DNA of 64,000 nt from an uncultured Blautia sp. (GTDB taxonomy: Bacteria > Bacillota > Clostridia > Lachnospirales > Lachnospiraceae), in assembly GCA_900556555.1 (NCBI GenBank), contig USPF01000001.1, positions 3,300-67,299 on the forward strand, in the 5' to 3' direction. Positions 1 to 9,592 of this stretch are shown here, piece by piece (within the stretch, counting starts at the first letter, position 1; each line of letters begins with the position of its first letter). A model generated the notes under the pieces. It did no database searches and had not been told where the DNA came from. It saw nothing but the letters and a program-made list of their open reading frames with translations. The translations under genes were made by a program, and so were the position numbers.

Positions 1-77
1 AGGAAATCGACCCGGATGCATTTATCATCATCATGGAATCCAATGAAGTTCTCGGAGAGGGCTTCAAGCCTCATTAA
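1..77 (+). CDS. 3' end of a YitT/DUF2179-family membrane protein (partial)
   Basis: Reading frame 3 is open from the window edge to a TAA at 75-77 and encodes about 24 residues, DPDAFIIIMESNEVLGEGFK followed by PH. This resembles the C-terminal tail of the cytoplasmic DUF2179 domain of YitT-type integral membrane proteins, which typically ends in a 'D..AFV.v....eVlG.GF' strand. Only the tail is visible, so the identification rests on that motif. It converges on truA, and the two coding ends overlap by 14 nt, which leaves no room for a terminator between them. Confidence 0.6.
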   Translation, partial: EIDPDAFIIIMESNEVLGEGFKPH

Positions 78-831
78 CTGGAATCTGTTCTTCTTCTGGA
101 TAACGGATTTCTACCAGCGTCAGCCCTCTTGCCGGAGCTGTCGGCCCTGCTGCACTCCGGTCTTTTTTCTCCAGGATTTCTTTTATATGGGCAGGCGGAT
201 AAGCACCTGCCCCCACTTCCATCAAGGTACCTGCCAGAATCCGCACCATGTTATACAAAAATCCATTTCCGCAGACTCTGATTGTAATCAGATCATTCTC
301 TTTTTCAATCTCAATTTTTTCTATGGTGCGCACAGTGGTTTTCACCTGGGCATTGGTTCCGCAAAAACTTTTAAAATCATGCTCACCCACAAGGTAAGAA
401 GCTCCCTTTCTCATCTTTTCTACATCCAAAGGGACATAAGTAAAATGGGAATAAAATCTCTGTGTGGGAATTGGAAATTTCCTGTTTAAGATTTTATATT
501 CATAAGTTTTTACACTTTTTACATATCTTGGATGAAACTCCATAGGCACTTCCTCTGACTTTTCAATCCTGATATCTTCAGGCAGCCTCTGGTTTAGTGC
601 ATAAGAAAATTTTTCTCCCGGCATCCGCACGCTGGTATCGAACACTGCAATATTCCCAAGTGCATGCACGCCTGCATCTGTCCTGCTGGCTCCTATGGTC
701 TCTATCTTCTCTTTTGTAAGCTCTGACAAATGTCTGTTTAACACTTCCTGTACTGTAATCCCATTTGGCTGCACCTGCCATCCGCAGTAATTTGTCCCAT
801 CATAGGCTACCGTAAGTCTTACTCGTTTCAT
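64..831 (-). CDS. truA: tRNA pseudouridine(38-40) synthase TruA
   Basis: TruA converts uridines 38-40 of the tRNA anticodon stem-loop to pseudouridine. The 255-residue product has the family start (KRVRLTVAYDGTNYCGWQVQ) and the active-site motif GASRTDAGVHALG, whose Asp is the catalytic residue. The open frame extends 22 codons further upstream, but AAAGGAG lies 9 nt before the ATG at 831, and that start matches the usual TruA N-terminus. It follows ecfT by 17 nt, the common Firmicute order ecfA1-ecfA2-ecfT-truA. The rplM-rpsI pair that often follows is absent. Confidence 0.95.
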   Translation of the reverse strand: MKRVRLTVAYDGTNYCGWQVQPNGITVQEVLNRHLSELTKEKIETIGASRTDAGVHALGNIAVFDTSVRMPGEKFSYALNQRLPEDIRIEKSEEVPMEFHPRYVKSVKTYEYKILNRKFPIPTQRFYSHFTYVPLDVEKMRKGASYLVGEHDFKSFCGTNAQVKTTVRTIEKIEIEKENDLITIRVCGNGFLYNMVRILAGTLMEVGAGAYPPAHIKEILEKKDRSAAGPTAPARGLTLVEIRYPEEEQIPVNEA

Positions 832-848
832 TTTCCGGTGCTCCTTTG

Positions 849-1649
849 TTATAATAAAATGCGGATAGCAATATCTGCTCCAAGATAAAACAGACAAACT
901 GCATATGCCCAGTAATCCCTCGCTTTATAAATCAGAGGCTTCATCTGTGTACGGTTCTCTCCTCCATGATAGCATCTTGCTTCCATGGCCATAGCCAGAT
1001 CATCTGCTCTCCTGAAAGCCGATATAAATAATGGCACCAGCAGAGGAATCAGGCTTTTTGCCTTCTGAATCAGATTTCCGCTTTCAAAGTCAGCTCCTCT
1101 TGCAATCTGTGCCTTCATGATTTTGTCTGTTTCTTCCATCAGAATTGGAATAAAGCGGAGTGCAATGGACATCATCATGGAAATCTCATGCACCGGAACT
1201 TTGATTTTCTTTAGCGGATTCAGAATTCTCTCTAAACCATCTGTAAGCTGATTTGGCGTAGTGGTAAGCGTCATAACAGATGAACCAATGACCAGATAAA
1301 TCAGCCGGATTCCGATTTTCACAGCCTGGCGGATTCCTTCATAGGTAAGCTTCAGGAACCCAAACTCCCAAATTACCTCGCCAGGAACAAGAAACAGGTT
1401 AAAGGCCAGGGTAATGATCAAAATCAGACACAAGGGTTTTAAACCCTTGAGCATAAATTTCACAGGCACCTTAGAAAGCCCTACAATAGCCACAAGAAAT
1501 ACCGTTGCCAGGACATAGCCCCAGATTCCATCTGCTACAAACAGGGAAATCAAAAATAAAAATGTTCCGATAAATTTCACTCTCGGATCCAGACGGTGGA
1601 GAATGGAATCAGCCGGATAATATTGTCCAATGGTAATATCTCTTATCAT
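849..1649 (-). CDS. ecfT: Energy-coupling factor transporter transmembrane protein EcfT
   Basis: EcfT is the membrane scaffold (T component) of group II ECF vitamin/micronutrient importers; it links the EcfA ATPases to interchangeable substrate-binding S components. The 266-residue protein starts with the family motif 'DITIGQYYPADSILHRLDPR' and has several hydrophobic segments. The coupling helices carry the conserved Ala-Arg-Gly motif (AQIARGADFESG) and a second AMEARCYHGGENRT motif. It overlaps ecfA2 by 4 nt. No S-component gene is adjacent, which is normal for shared ECF modules, so the substrate cannot be read from this locus. Confidence 0.95.
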   Translation of the reverse strand: MIRDITIGQYYPADSILHRLDPRVKFIGTFLFLISLFVADGIWGYVLATVFLVAIVGLSKVPVKFMLKGLKPLCLILIITLAFNLFLVPGEVIWEFGFLKLTYEGIRQAVKIGIRLIYLVIGSSVMTLTTTPNQLTDGLERILNPLKKIKVPVHEISMMMSIALRFIPILMEETDKIMKAQIARGADFESGNLIQKAKSLIPLLVPLFISAFRRADDLAMAMEARCYHGGENRTQMKPLIYKARDYWAYAVCLFYLGADIAIRILL

Positions 1650-2503
1650 TTTTTCAATCCCCCAAGTGCTTTCAAAATACTTTCCTTTGCTTCTTCCACA
1701 GTAATGGCCTGCGTATCAACATCCAGGCCCGCATTTTTTAAATCATGCATAATATAGGTAATCTGCGGAGCTGCAAGCCCAATCTGCTCCAGTTTCTGAT
1801 ACTGGGCAAAAACTTCTTTTGGAGTCCCGTCAAAGGCCTTCTCACCTTTGTTCATAACAAGAATCCGGTCCACATATCTTGCAATATCCTCCATACTATG
1901 TGAAACCAAAATCACCGTAATGTTTCTGACTTCGTGGAGATATGCAATCTGATCCAGAATTTCATCCCTGCCTTTAGGGTCAAGCCCAGCGGTAGGTTCA
2001 TCAAGAATCAGTACCTCTGGATTCATAGCCAGCACACCTGCAATGGCTACCCTGCGTTTCTGCCCTCCTGATAAATCAAAAGGCGAACTGGAGTAATACT
2101 TTTCTTTTAGTCCTGCCTGCTTTAATGCTGCAATTGCCCGTTCCTGAGCTTCTTCTTTTGAAAGTCCCAGGTTCTTTGGCCCAAAACAGACATCTGACAA
2201 AACATCTGCCTCAAAAAGCTGATGTTCTGGATACTGGAATACCAGTCCAACATGGCTTCTCAGACGCTTCAGGGAATATCCCTCCTGCCAGATATTTTCA
2301 TCTTTATAATATACAGTTCCGGCTGTAGGACGCATCAGACCATTAAAATGCTGTATCAAGGTTGATTTCCCGCTGCCGGTATGCCCGATAATTCCCAGGA
2401 ACTGCCCCGCAGGAATATCCAGACTCACATCTTTCAGTGCATGGGTCTCATAGGCATTTCCGGGATTATATGTATAGGTTACATGTTCTAATTTTAATGA
2501 CAT
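1646..2503 (-). CDS. ecfA2: Energy-coupling factor transporter ATPase EcfA2
   Basis: One of the two paralogous ABC ATPases that power ECF importers, 285 residues. It has the Walker A motif GHTGSGKST, a Q-loop (VFQYPEHQLFEADV), the signature LSGGQKRR and Walker B LILDEPTAGLD. The C-terminal extension after the ABC fold is typical of EcfA proteins. It overlaps ecfA1 upstream by 10 nt and ecfT downstream by 4 nt, so translation of the three is likely coupled. Assigned as A2 from its position next to ecfT and the EHQLF Q-loop; the A1/A2 distinction is less certain than the family. Confidence 0.93.
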   Translation of the reverse strand: MSLKLEHVTYTYNPGNAYETHALKDVSLDIPAGQFLGIIGHTGSGKSTLIQHFNGLMRPTAGTVYYKDENIWQEGYSLKRLRSHVGLVFQYPEHQLFEADVLSDVCFGPKNLGLSKEEAQERAIAALKQAGLKEKYYSSSPFDLSGGQKRRVAIAGVLAMNPEVLILDEPTAGLDPKGRDEILDQIAYLHEVRNITVILVSHSMEDIARYVDRILVMNKGEKAFDGTPKEVFAQYQKLEQIGLAAPQITYIMHDLKNAGLDVDTQAITVEEAKESILKALGGLKK

Positions 2504-3339
2504 AAGGCATCCACCAATTCCTTTGCTGTAAGTATTCCATCAGGAACTTCTACTCCTGCTTTTTTCAGTTCATGTGCCAAAAGCGTAACCTGGGGTACAT
2601 CAAGACGGTAGCTTTTTAATTCTTCCACTCTTGAAAAAATTTCTTTTGGCGTACCTTCCATTACAATATGCCCCTGATCCATAACAAAAACTTGATCGGA
2701 ATCTATCACTTCTTCCATATAATGAGTAATAAGAATCACCGTGATACCCTGGTTTTTATTTAATTCATGAACCGCCTGAAGAACCTCTTTTCTTCCGTTT
2801 GGATCCAACATAGCTGTTGGCTCATCTAAAATAATACACTTGGGCTGCATTGCCATGACTCCTGCGATGGCCACCCTCTGTTTCTGTCCCCCTGACAGTT
2901 TGTTAGGTGAACGATGGCGAAAAGCTGTCATTCCTACAGCTTCCAGGCTTTTATTGACTCTTGTCCAGATTGCGTCTGTTGGAACCCCCATATTTTCAGG
3001 GCCAAATCCCACATCTTCTTCCACCACAGTTCCAATAATCTGATTGTCAGGATTCTGGAACACCATCCCTGCACTCTGGCGAATTTCCCATAATTCATCT
3101 ATGGCTGCTGTATCTTTCCCATCTACCCACAAGGTACCTTCTGTGGGAATGAGAAGAGCATTCATATGCTTTGCCAGCGTAGACTTCCCAGAACCATTAT
3201 GTCCCAGGATAGAGATAAACTGCCCCGCCCGGATATCCAGGTTCACGTTGTCTACCGCTGTATGGCTCTCTGACGGCTGTCCGTTATCATCATATTTTAA
3301 ATAATCATATTTTAAGTTTTTGGCTTTTATGATTCCCAT
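2494..3339 (-). CDS. ecfA1: Energy-coupling factor transporter ATPase EcfA1
   Basis: Partner ATPase of EcfA2, 281 residues. Motifs in order: Walker A GHNGSGKST, Q-loop VFQNPDNQIIGTVVEEDVGFG, signature LSGGQKQR, Walker B IILDEPTAMLDP and the H-loop LITHYMEE. The Q-loop sequence 'NPDNQ' is typical of EcfA1. It is the first of four co-directional genes, ecfA1-ecfA2-ecfT-truA, and lies 15 nt after the HAD-GNAT gene, so the whole block may be one transcript. Confidence 0.94.
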   Translation of the reverse strand: MGIIKAKNLKYDYLKYDDNGQPSESHTAVDNVNLDIRAGQFISILGHNGSGKSTLAKHMNALLIPTEGTLWVDGKDTAAIDELWEIRQSAGMVFQNPDNQIIGTVVEEDVGFGPENMGVPTDAIWTRVNKSLEAVGMTAFRHRSPNKLSGGQKQRVAIAGVMAMQPKCIILDEPTAMLDPNGRKEVLQAVHELNKNQGITVILITHYMEEVIDSDQVFVMDQGHIVMEGTPKEIFSRVEELKSYRLDVPQVTLLAHELKKAGVEVPDGILTAKELVDALCH

Positions 3340-3354
3340 TTTGCTGCTGTCTCC

Positions 3355-4542
3355 TTAATTACAGGTATATCTCCAGATTTCCATATCCTCGCTGTCCTGA
3401 AGGATATGCTCATCTGTTTTCACAAATCCAAGCTTTCTGGCAAGCTGTCTGGACGGCTGATTATCCTTTTTGATTCTGCAATGAACATAAACTGCCCCTC
3501 GTTCTCCTGCCACCTGCAAAATTGCTTTGCAGGCTTCGTAAGCAAATCCTTGATGCCTGAAATTCTCGTCAATGACATATCCCAGTTCCACAACTGTCTT
3601 TCTATTGTCCCAATATTTGGGTTCTATACCTGCTCTGCCAATGATTTCACCTGTATCTTTTTTGATCACACACCAGTATCCCATATCACATAATTCATAC
3701 ATGTAAGTGCGGTAATCGACAAATCCTTCTAATTCCTCTGTAAGAGGTTTTGCGATTCCTTCGCAGGTATCCCTGGAAGTCTCCTGTGCACAGATTTCCA
3801 TTAATCTCGGAATATCCCTTTCTTCCATTTCTTTGATCAGAAGCCTCTCTGTCTCACAAACCAGTGCCGGGAGATGATGGTGATGACAATAAACCTTATT
3901 GGCAAATATGGCGTCAATTTCTTCAAAACCTTCCACCACCACGGATGCTGTCTGCAGATTCTGTTTTCCAGAATCCGGATTATAATATGCCATGCAAGTC
4001 ATTCCTGCTGCCTTAGCTGCCCTGCATCCATTCTCCGAATCTTCTATCACCAGACATTCCTCAGGTAACAGGCCCAGAATATCTGCTGTTTTCAGAAAAA
4101 TATCAGGAGCCGGTTTTGGATGTTCTACATGTTCACCGCTTACAAGAACCTGAAAATACGGAGAAATACCCCAGTAACTGGTAACATTTTCAATATATTC
4201 CTGGGGCGAAGACGATGCCACAGCCATATGATATCCTGCTTCATGAAACCGCTCCAGCATATCTTTTACATAGGGAATCAGAGGCGGATATCCCTGCTTT
4301 TCTATCATTTCCTGTTTCAGGTTTTTTACTTCCAGTGAAAGACTGTCATCCTTTTCATCCACCCCATAATGTTCATGGAGAATCTGCATTAAAACCTGCA
4401 CAGTGGAACCAATACAAGGCTTATAAATTTCATAATCCAGGTTTATCCCACGTTTTTTCAATGCTTCTTTCCATACCTGATAATGAAAGGGTTCGCTGTT
4501 GATCAGCACCCCATCCATATCGAAAATAATTCCTTTGAGCAT
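3355..4542 (-). CDS. Fusion protein: HAD-family phosphatase plus GNAT acetyltransferase
   Basis: The 395-residue protein joins two enzymes. Residues 1 to about 215 are a HAD hydrolase of the beta-phosphoglucomutase-like type: motif I FDMDGVLINSEPFH with the nucleophile and acid/base aspartates, the motif II serine in AVASSSPQ, the motif III lysine in HPKPAPD and motif IV VIEDSENG. Residues from about 225 to the end are a GNAT N-acetyltransferase of the RimJ/RimL type (ETERLLIKEMEERD, then ELGYVIDENFRHQGFAYEA for acetyl-CoA binding). A His-rich linker (HHHH) joins them. Substrates cannot be read from the sequence. A terminator separates it from engB upstream. Confidence 0.85.
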   Translation of the reverse strand: MLKGIIFDMDGVLINSEPFHYQVWKEALKKRGINLDYEIYKPCIGSTVQVLMQILHEHYGVDEKDDSLSLEVKNLKQEMIEKQGYPPLIPYVKDMLERFHEAGYHMAVASSSPQEYIENVTSYWGISPYFQVLVSGEHVEHPKPAPDIFLKTADILGLLPEECLVIEDSENGCRAAKAAGMTCMAYYNPDSGKQNLQTASVVVEGFEEIDAIFANKVYCHHHHLPALVCETERLLIKEMEERDIPRLMEICAQETSRDTCEGIAKPLTEELEGFVDYRTYMYELCDMGYWCVIKKDTGEIIGRAGIEPKYWDNRKTVVELGYVIDENFRHQGFAYEACKAILQVAGERGAVYVHCRIKKDNQPSRQLARKLGFVKTDEHILQDSEDMEIWRYTCN

Positions 4543-4567
4543 GTTTTACCTTCTCTCTCATACTAAG

Positions 4568-4602
4568 AAAACCGGAAGACATTTCCTGCCTTTCCGGTTT
4601 CC
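4568..4602 (-). terminator. Intrinsic terminator after engB
   Basis: An inverted repeat (AAACCGGAA and TTTCCGGTTT) with a loop of about 15 nt lies 3 nt after the engB stop; on the minus strand it is followed by a TTTTC tract. It would end the tig-clpP-clpX-lon-engB transcript before the HAD-GNAT gene. Confidence 0.75.
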
Positions 4603-4605
4603 TGG

Positions 4606-5208
4606 CTATTCAGCTTCTGTTTCCTGAAACAAAAGCTGTTCTGCAAGATTCCAGATTTCATCCCTACCCTGTTTCGTCTGTGCTGAAAAAGGAATCACCA
4701 CACTTCCCGGCACCAATTTCAGCCCTTCTTTAATGGCTTTCACGTGCTTCGGAATCTGGCTTCTTTTTAATTTGTCTGCTTTTGTAGCAATGATAATCGG
4801 CTGGTATCCATTGTGAAGAATCCAGTCATACATGGTTTTATCATTTTCTGATGGGTCATGACGGATATCCACCAGCAAAAATACTGCTTTTAACTGCTTT
4901 GACTGGTGAAGATAACGTTCAATCAATTTTCCCCACTGCTCTTTCACAGACTGGGATACCTTCGCATAACCATATCCTGGAAGATCCACCAGATACATTT
5001 CATGATTGACATTATAAAAATTAATAGTCTGGGTCTTTCCCGGTGATGCACTGGTTCTTGCCAGAGATTTTCTGTTCAGCAGTGCATTAATGAGGGATGA
5101 TTTTCCCACATTTGACTTTCCGGCAAAAGCAATCTCCGGCACCTGGTTCTTCGGCAGTGTGCTGGTGATGCCGCAGACAATATCTAAAGCTACATGTTTA
5201 ATTACCAT
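4606..5208 (-). CDS. engB: Ribosome biogenesis GTP-binding protein EngB/YsxC
   Basis: A 200-residue TrmE-Era-like GTPase needed for assembly of the large ribosomal subunit. The G1 loop is GKSNVGKSS, the switch I threonine region ASPGKTQTINFY, G3 DLPGYGYAKVS and G4 TKADK. Length and motifs match YsxC. It lies directly after lon, the usual Firmicute order (lon-ysxC), and ends at a strong terminator, making it the last gene of the protease operon. Confidence 0.95.
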   Translation of the reverse strand: MVIKHVALDIVCGITSTLPKNQVPEIAFAGKSNVGKSSLINALLNRKSLARTSASPGKTQTINFYNVNHEMYLVDLPGYGYAKVSQSVKEQWGKLIERYLHQSKQLKAVFLLVDIRHDPSENDKTMYDWILHNGYQPIIIATKADKLKRSQIPKHVKAIKEGLKLVPGSVVIPFSAQTKQGRDEIWNLAEQLLFQETEAE

Positions 5209-5233
5209 ATCTATTCCTCCGCTTTATGCTTAT

Positions 5234-7558
5234 TTACGGCTGCTGCGCCAGAGCATGCTCAAGCACTTCTTTCATACTGCTTACAGGTATGATTTCCAAA
5301 TCTTTTGTAATTTCCTCATCCATTTCAGACACATCCGCCTGGTTTTCCAGAGGAATCAGAACCTTTTCAATCCCTGCCGTCTTTGCTGCCAGCAGTTTTT
5401 CTTTCAATCCTCCGATTGGAAGTACCCTTCCTCTCAGAGTAATCTCTCCTGTCATAGCTACATTTGCTCTTACAGGGGTTTTCGTAATAGCAGACAGCAT
5501 AGCTGTTGCCATCGTAATTCCGGCAGAAGGACCGTCTTTTGGTACTGCACCTTCCGGAATGTGAATATGTAGGTCATGGGTCTGGAAAAATTCACTGTCT
5601 ATATGGTACTCTTCTGCCACAGAACGGATATAGCTGATTCCCGCCTGTGCTGATTCTTTCATGACATCGCCTAACTGACCCGTCAGAAGGAACTCTCCTT
5701 TTCCCGGCATCAGATTTACCTCAATCTGAAGCGTATCTCCTCCTACACTGGTCCAGGCAAGACCTCTCACAATTCCAATTTCATCGGACTGATTTTTCAT
5801 CTGATAAGTAAACTTTGCCCTGCCTAAAAACTCTTCCAGATTTTCTTTTGTAACCTGGACTTTTTCCTGTTTGTCTTCCAGAATCTTTCTGGCAGTCTTG
5901 CGGCAAATTTCACCGATTTTTCTTTCCAGGCTTCTTACGCCTGCTTCTTTTGTATAGCCGGAAATAATTTCCCTGAGAGCCTGCTCATCAATAGAAAGCT
6001 GTGCTTCTTTTAATCCGTGAATTTTAATCTGTTTTGGAATCAAATGCTCCCGGGCAATATGTTCTTTCTCGTTTTCTGTATAGCTGTTGATTTCAATAAT
6101 CTCCATACGGTCCAGAAGTGGTCTTGGAATGGTCTGTAAGTCATTGGCAGTGGCAATGAACAATACTTCTGACAAATCCAGAGGGATTTCCACATAATGA
6201 TCCCGGAACTTATTGTTCTGCTCTGAGTCTAAAACCTCCAGCAGTGCTGAAGAAGTATCCCCCTTGTAATCGCTACTCACTTTATCAATTTCATCCAGAA
6301 GCATCAGGGGATTCTTCACCCCTGCCTGAATCAGTCCATTGGCAATCCGCCCCGGCATGGATCCGATATACGTTCTTCTGTGTCCTCTGATTTCTGCTTC
6401 ATCCCGGACACCGCCAAGAGACATTCTCACATACTCTTTTCCCAGTGCTCTTGCTACAGACCTTGCAATAGAGGTTTTTCCAGTTCCCGGAGGCCCTGCA
6501 AGACATAAGATAGGGCTTTCTCCTTTTTTTGTCAGTGTACGGACTGCAAGAAACTCCATAATTCTTTCTTTTACTTTTTCCAATCCATAATGGTCTTCTT
6601 CCAAAATCTGGCTAGCTTTTTTCAGATTTTTATTGTCTTTAGAAGCTTTATCCCATGGCAGTGCAAGCAGTGTTTCTATATAACTTCTCATAACTCCTGC
6701 TTCTGCCTGAGAACCGGCCGCATTTTTAAACCTGTCAATTTCTTTCTTGATCTTATCTTTTACTCCTCTGGAAGCCTTGAGTTTTTCTGTCTGCTCACGG
6801 AACTGATCGGCTTCTGAGATGGTGTCCTGGTCTCCAAGTTCCTCCCTGATCACCTTCAGTTGTTCTCTCAGAATATAATCTCTCTGGTTTTTATCTACTC
6901 TCTGTTTCACTTTCTGATTCAAATCTATGCGTATCTGCATAATTTCAATCTCATTGCTGAGAATCATCCCCAGAACCTCATATCGTTCTTCCAGTGAGAC
7001 TGCCTCAAGAATTCTCTGTTTATCCTCATACCGCATAGGAAGATTCACTGCAATCTGGTCAATCACCCGTTGCACATCCTCCTGCTCTAAAATCTGGTTT
7101 GCCAGATCTTTGCTCAGTTTTGGATTTTCATTACAGTAACGGATAAACAGTTCCTTCATTCCTCTGAGCATAGCTTCTTTTACATTGTCATCCAGAAACT
7201 CTGTATGTTCTTCTCTAAAAAGGGCTATTTCTGCATCCAGATAGCGGGGATTCTCCTCAAACCGCAGTAATTCTGCCCGTTCTTTACCTTCTACCAATAC
7301 CTGGATCATGTTTTTCTTTGATTTTACTAATTGTTTGATCTCAGCTATGGTTCCAATTCTATATAAATCTTCCTGAGATGGTTCTTCTACCTCCGGGTCT
7401 TTCTGGGTAATCAAAAACACCCTCTGATCCTGTACCATGGCTTTTTCTATTGCCTTGACAGATTTTTCCCTGCTCACATCAAAATGAACGATCATATCAG
7501 GAAGAATCGTAGTTCCTCTAAGGGCGATTGCTGGTAAATGCTGAATCATGTCACTCAT
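5234..7558 (-). CDS. lon: ATP-dependent endopeptidase Lon
   Basis: Cytoplasmic AAA+ serine protease of 774 residues, the usual length for LonA. It has an N-terminal substrate-binding domain (LPAIALRGTTILPDMIVHFDV), Walker A GPPGTGKTS, Walker B LMLLDEIDK and the catalytic Ser-Lys dyad: Ser in PKDGPSAGITMATAM and Lys in GGLKEKLLAAK. The open frame begins 11 codons earlier, but AAGGAGGAG sits 5 nt before the ATG at 7558. Operon order is tig-clpP-clpX-lon-engB. Confidence 0.96.
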   Translation of the reverse strand: MSDMIQHLPAIALRGTTILPDMIVHFDVSREKSVKAIEKAMVQDQRVFLITQKDPEVEEPSQEDLYRIGTIAEIKQLVKSKKNMIQVLVEGKERAELLRFEENPRYLDAEIALFREEHTEFLDDNVKEAMLRGMKELFIRYCNENPKLSKDLANQILEQEDVQRVIDQIAVNLPMRYEDKQRILEAVSLEERYEVLGMILSNEIEIMQIRIDLNQKVKQRVDKNQRDYILREQLKVIREELGDQDTISEADQFREQTEKLKASRGVKDKIKKEIDRFKNAAGSQAEAGVMRSYIETLLALPWDKASKDNKNLKKASQILEEDHYGLEKVKERIMEFLAVRTLTKKGESPILCLAGPPGTGKTSIARSVARALGKEYVRMSLGGVRDEAEIRGHRRTYIGSMPGRIANGLIQAGVKNPLMLLDEIDKVSSDYKGDTSSALLEVLDSEQNNKFRDHYVEIPLDLSEVLFIATANDLQTIPRPLLDRMEIIEINSYTENEKEHIAREHLIPKQIKIHGLKEAQLSIDEQALREIISGYTKEAGVRSLERKIGEICRKTARKILEDKQEKVQVTKENLEEFLGRAKFTYQMKNQSDEIGIVRGLAWTSVGGDTLQIEVNLMPGKGEFLLTGQLGDVMKESAQAGISYIRSVAEEYHIDSEFFQTHDLHIHIPEGAVPKDGPSAGITMATAMLSAITKTPVRANVAMTGEITLRGRVLPIGGLKEKLLAAKTAGIEKVLIPLENQADVSEMDEEITKDLEIIPVSSMKEVLEHALAQQP

Positions 7559-7583
7559 ACCGCTCCTCCTTAAACCTTCGTAT

Positions 7584-8870
7584 TTATGCACTTTCTGATG
7601 TTCTGCCTTTTTTCTTTGTTCTTCTGGAAGCCGGAAGCTCCTTATGTTCTAAGAGGGCTTCTCCCTTTCCTTCCACTACTTCTTTTGTAATGGTGCATCC
7701 TGAAATACTCTCATCAGAAGGTACGCTGTACATCAAATCCATAAGAGAATTTTCCATAATAGCCCTGAGTCCTCTGGCTCCTGTCTTTCTCTCCATAGAT
7801 TTATCTGCAATTGCTTCCAGGGCTTCCTGCTGGAAATCAAGCTGAATTCCATCCAGCCCAAATAAAGTCTGATACTGACGCACCAGAGAATTTCTTGGCT
7901 CTGTGAGAATCCTTACTAATGCATCTTTATCCAGAGCATCTAAGGATACTACCACAGGAACTCGTCCTACAAACTCTGGAATCAGTCCGAATTTCACCAG
8001 ATCCTGAGGCATAACCTCTTTCAATAATTCTCCTACATTCTTCTCTCCTGTTCTGCGGATATCTGCGTTGAAACCGATAGAACTTGTATCTTTTCTTGTC
8101 TCAATGATTTTATCCAAACCTTCAAAGGCACCGCCACAGATAAAGAGAATATTTGTCGTGTCAATCTGGATAAATTCCTGCTGCGGATGTTTGCGGCCTC
8201 CCTGAGGCGGTACACTGGCAACAGTTCCTTCTACGATTTTCAGAAGTGCCTGCTGCACACCTTCCCCTGAAACATCTCTGGTAATAGAAGCATTCTCTGA
8301 TTTTCTGGTAATCTTATCAATTTCATCTATATAAATAATGCCGTACTGGGCTCTTTCGATATCATAATCTGCTGCCTGAATAATCTTCAGCAGAATATTT
8401 TCCACATCTTCACCCACATAGCCGGCTTCTGTAAGTGTTGTTGCATCTGCAATGGCAAAAGGCACATTTAACAGTCTCGCCAGGGTCTGAGCCAGCAATG
8501 TTTTACCGGAACCAGTAGGTCCCAGCATCAAGATATTACTCTTCTGCAATTCCACATCTGTATTGTCACCTGCCAGAACACGTTTATAATGATTGTAAAC
8601 TGCTACAGAGAGCACTTTTTTCGCCTCGTCTTGTCCAATTACATAATCATCCAGAAATTCCTTAATCTGCTGTGGTTTTAACAGATTAATTTCATCTGTC
8701 ATATCTTCGTAATCTTTTTCCATCTCTTCTTTTATGATTTCAGAACAGATGCCTACACATTCATCACAAATATATGTGCCTGCCGGACCTGCAATTAATT
8801 TATTTACCTGTTCTTCGGTTTTTCCGCAAAAGGAACATCTAAATTTTGTATCATTCCCTTTTATTGCCAT
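7584..8870 (-). CDS. clpX: ATP-dependent Clp protease ATP-binding subunit ClpX
   Basis: AAA+ unfoldase that feeds substrates to ClpP. The 428-residue product begins with the four-cysteine zinc-binding domain (CSFCGK and CDECV). It continues with Walker A GPTGSGKT, the pore loop GYVG, Walker [10 protein letters not shown] and the ClpP-contacting IGF-type loop (TSSIGFN). The chosen ATG at 8870 ([16 protein letters not shown]) is the normal ClpX start and has a purine-rich AAAGGGAAA upstream; the frame is open for 20 more codons. A hairpin separates it from clpP. Confidence 0.96.
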   Translation of the reverse strand: MAIKGNDTKFRCSFCGKTEEQVNKLIAGPAGTYICDECVGICSEIIKEEMEKDYEDMTDEINLLKPQQIKEFLDDYVIGQDEAKKVLSVAVYNHYKRVLAGDNTDVELQKSNILMLGPTGSGKTLLAQTLARLLNVPFAIADATTLTEAGYVGEDVENILLKIIQAADYDIERAQYGIIYIDEIDKITRKSENASITRDVSGEGVQQALLKIVEGTVASVPPQGGRKHPQQEFIQIDTTNILFICGGAFEGLDKIIETRKDTSSIGFNADIRRTGEKNVGELLKEVMPQDLVKFGLIPEFVGRVPVVVSLDALDKDALVRILTEPRNSLVRQYQTLFGLDGIQLDFQQEALEAIADKSMERKTGARGLRAIMENSLMDLMYSVPSDESISGCTITKEVVEGKGEALLEHKELPASRRTKKKGRTSESA

Positions 8871-8917
8871 AAGTTTTCCCTTTCTATGAATCTGATCAAA
8901 TTTTCCTGAAACCTTGA

Positions 8918-8947
8918 AAGACTCCCGCAAATCTATGCAGGAGTCTT
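8918..8947 (-). terminator. Hairpin between clpP and clpX, weak terminator or processing site
   Basis: AAGACTCC and GGAGTCTT arms extended by GCA/TGC form a stable hairpin in the 108-nt clpP-clpX gap. On the minus strand it is followed only by TTTC, so partial termination or mRNA processing that sets the ClpP:ClpX ratio seems more likely than a full stop. Confidence 0.5.
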
Positions 8948-8978
8948 ATCTTCTGTCCTTATCTTATCCTTTGTGTCC

Positions 8979-9560
8979 TTATCTGTGTTCAATTACAGAA
9001 TCAATAAGACCATATGCCAGAGCCTCCTGGGCTGTCATATAGTTATCTCTCTCTGTATCTCTGGCAATCACTTCCAGAGGCTGGCCTGTATTCTGAGCAA
9101 GAAGCGTATTTAAACGCTCTTTTGTCTTCAGAATCTGTTTTGCAACAATGTCAATATCTGTTGCCTGACCCTGTGCACCGCCAGATGGCTGGTGAATCAT
9201 AATTTCGGCATTGGGCAGAGCCATTCTCTTGCCTTTTGTACCGCCTGCCAGAAGGAATGCTCCCATGCTGGCAGCCAGACCCATACAAATCGTAGATACA
9301 TCACATTTGATGTACTGCATGGTATCATAAATCACCATACCTGCTGTTACGGAACCTCCCGGGCTATTGATATACAAATGAATATCCTTTCCCGGATCTT
9401 CGGACTCCAGGAAGAGGAGCTGGGCTGCGATCAGGTTTGCTGACACATCCGTAACCTCTTCTCCAAGGAAAATAATTCTGTCTTTTAATAATCTGGAATA
9501 GATGTCGTAGTTTCTCTCTCCACGGCTTGTCTGTTCAATGACATATGGTACTAAACTCAT
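8979..9560 (-). CDS. clpP: ATP-dependent Clp protease proteolytic subunit ClpP
   Basis: Serine peptidase of 193 residues that forms the tetradecameric ClpP barrel with ClpX or other Clp ATPases. The catalytic Ser is in [11 protein letters not shown] and the His in [16 protein letters not shown]; the Asp lies in the C-terminal RDTERDNYM region. N-terminal [20 protein letters not shown] is the classical ClpP start. A GGAGGAGTTTC ribosome binding site precedes the ATG. It lies between tig and clpX. Confidence 0.97.
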   Translation of the reverse strand: MSLVPYVIEQTSRGERNYDIYSRLLKDRIIFLGEEVTDVSANLIAAQLLFLESEDPGKDIHLYINSPGGSVTAGMVIYDTMQYIKCDVSTICMGLAASMGAFLLAGGTKGKRMALPNAEIMIHQPSGGAQGQATDIDIVAKQILKTKERLNTLLAQNTGQPLEVIARDTERDNYMTAQEALAYGLIDSVIEHR

Positions 9561-9592
9561 GAAACTCCTCCTATCCTGCCAAGTATAGCTGA

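Noticed and set aside
16-489. Plus-strand frame of 157 codons across the start of the window
   Set aside because: Antisense of truA; the true plus-strand content is the YitT-like tail in a different frame ending at 77.
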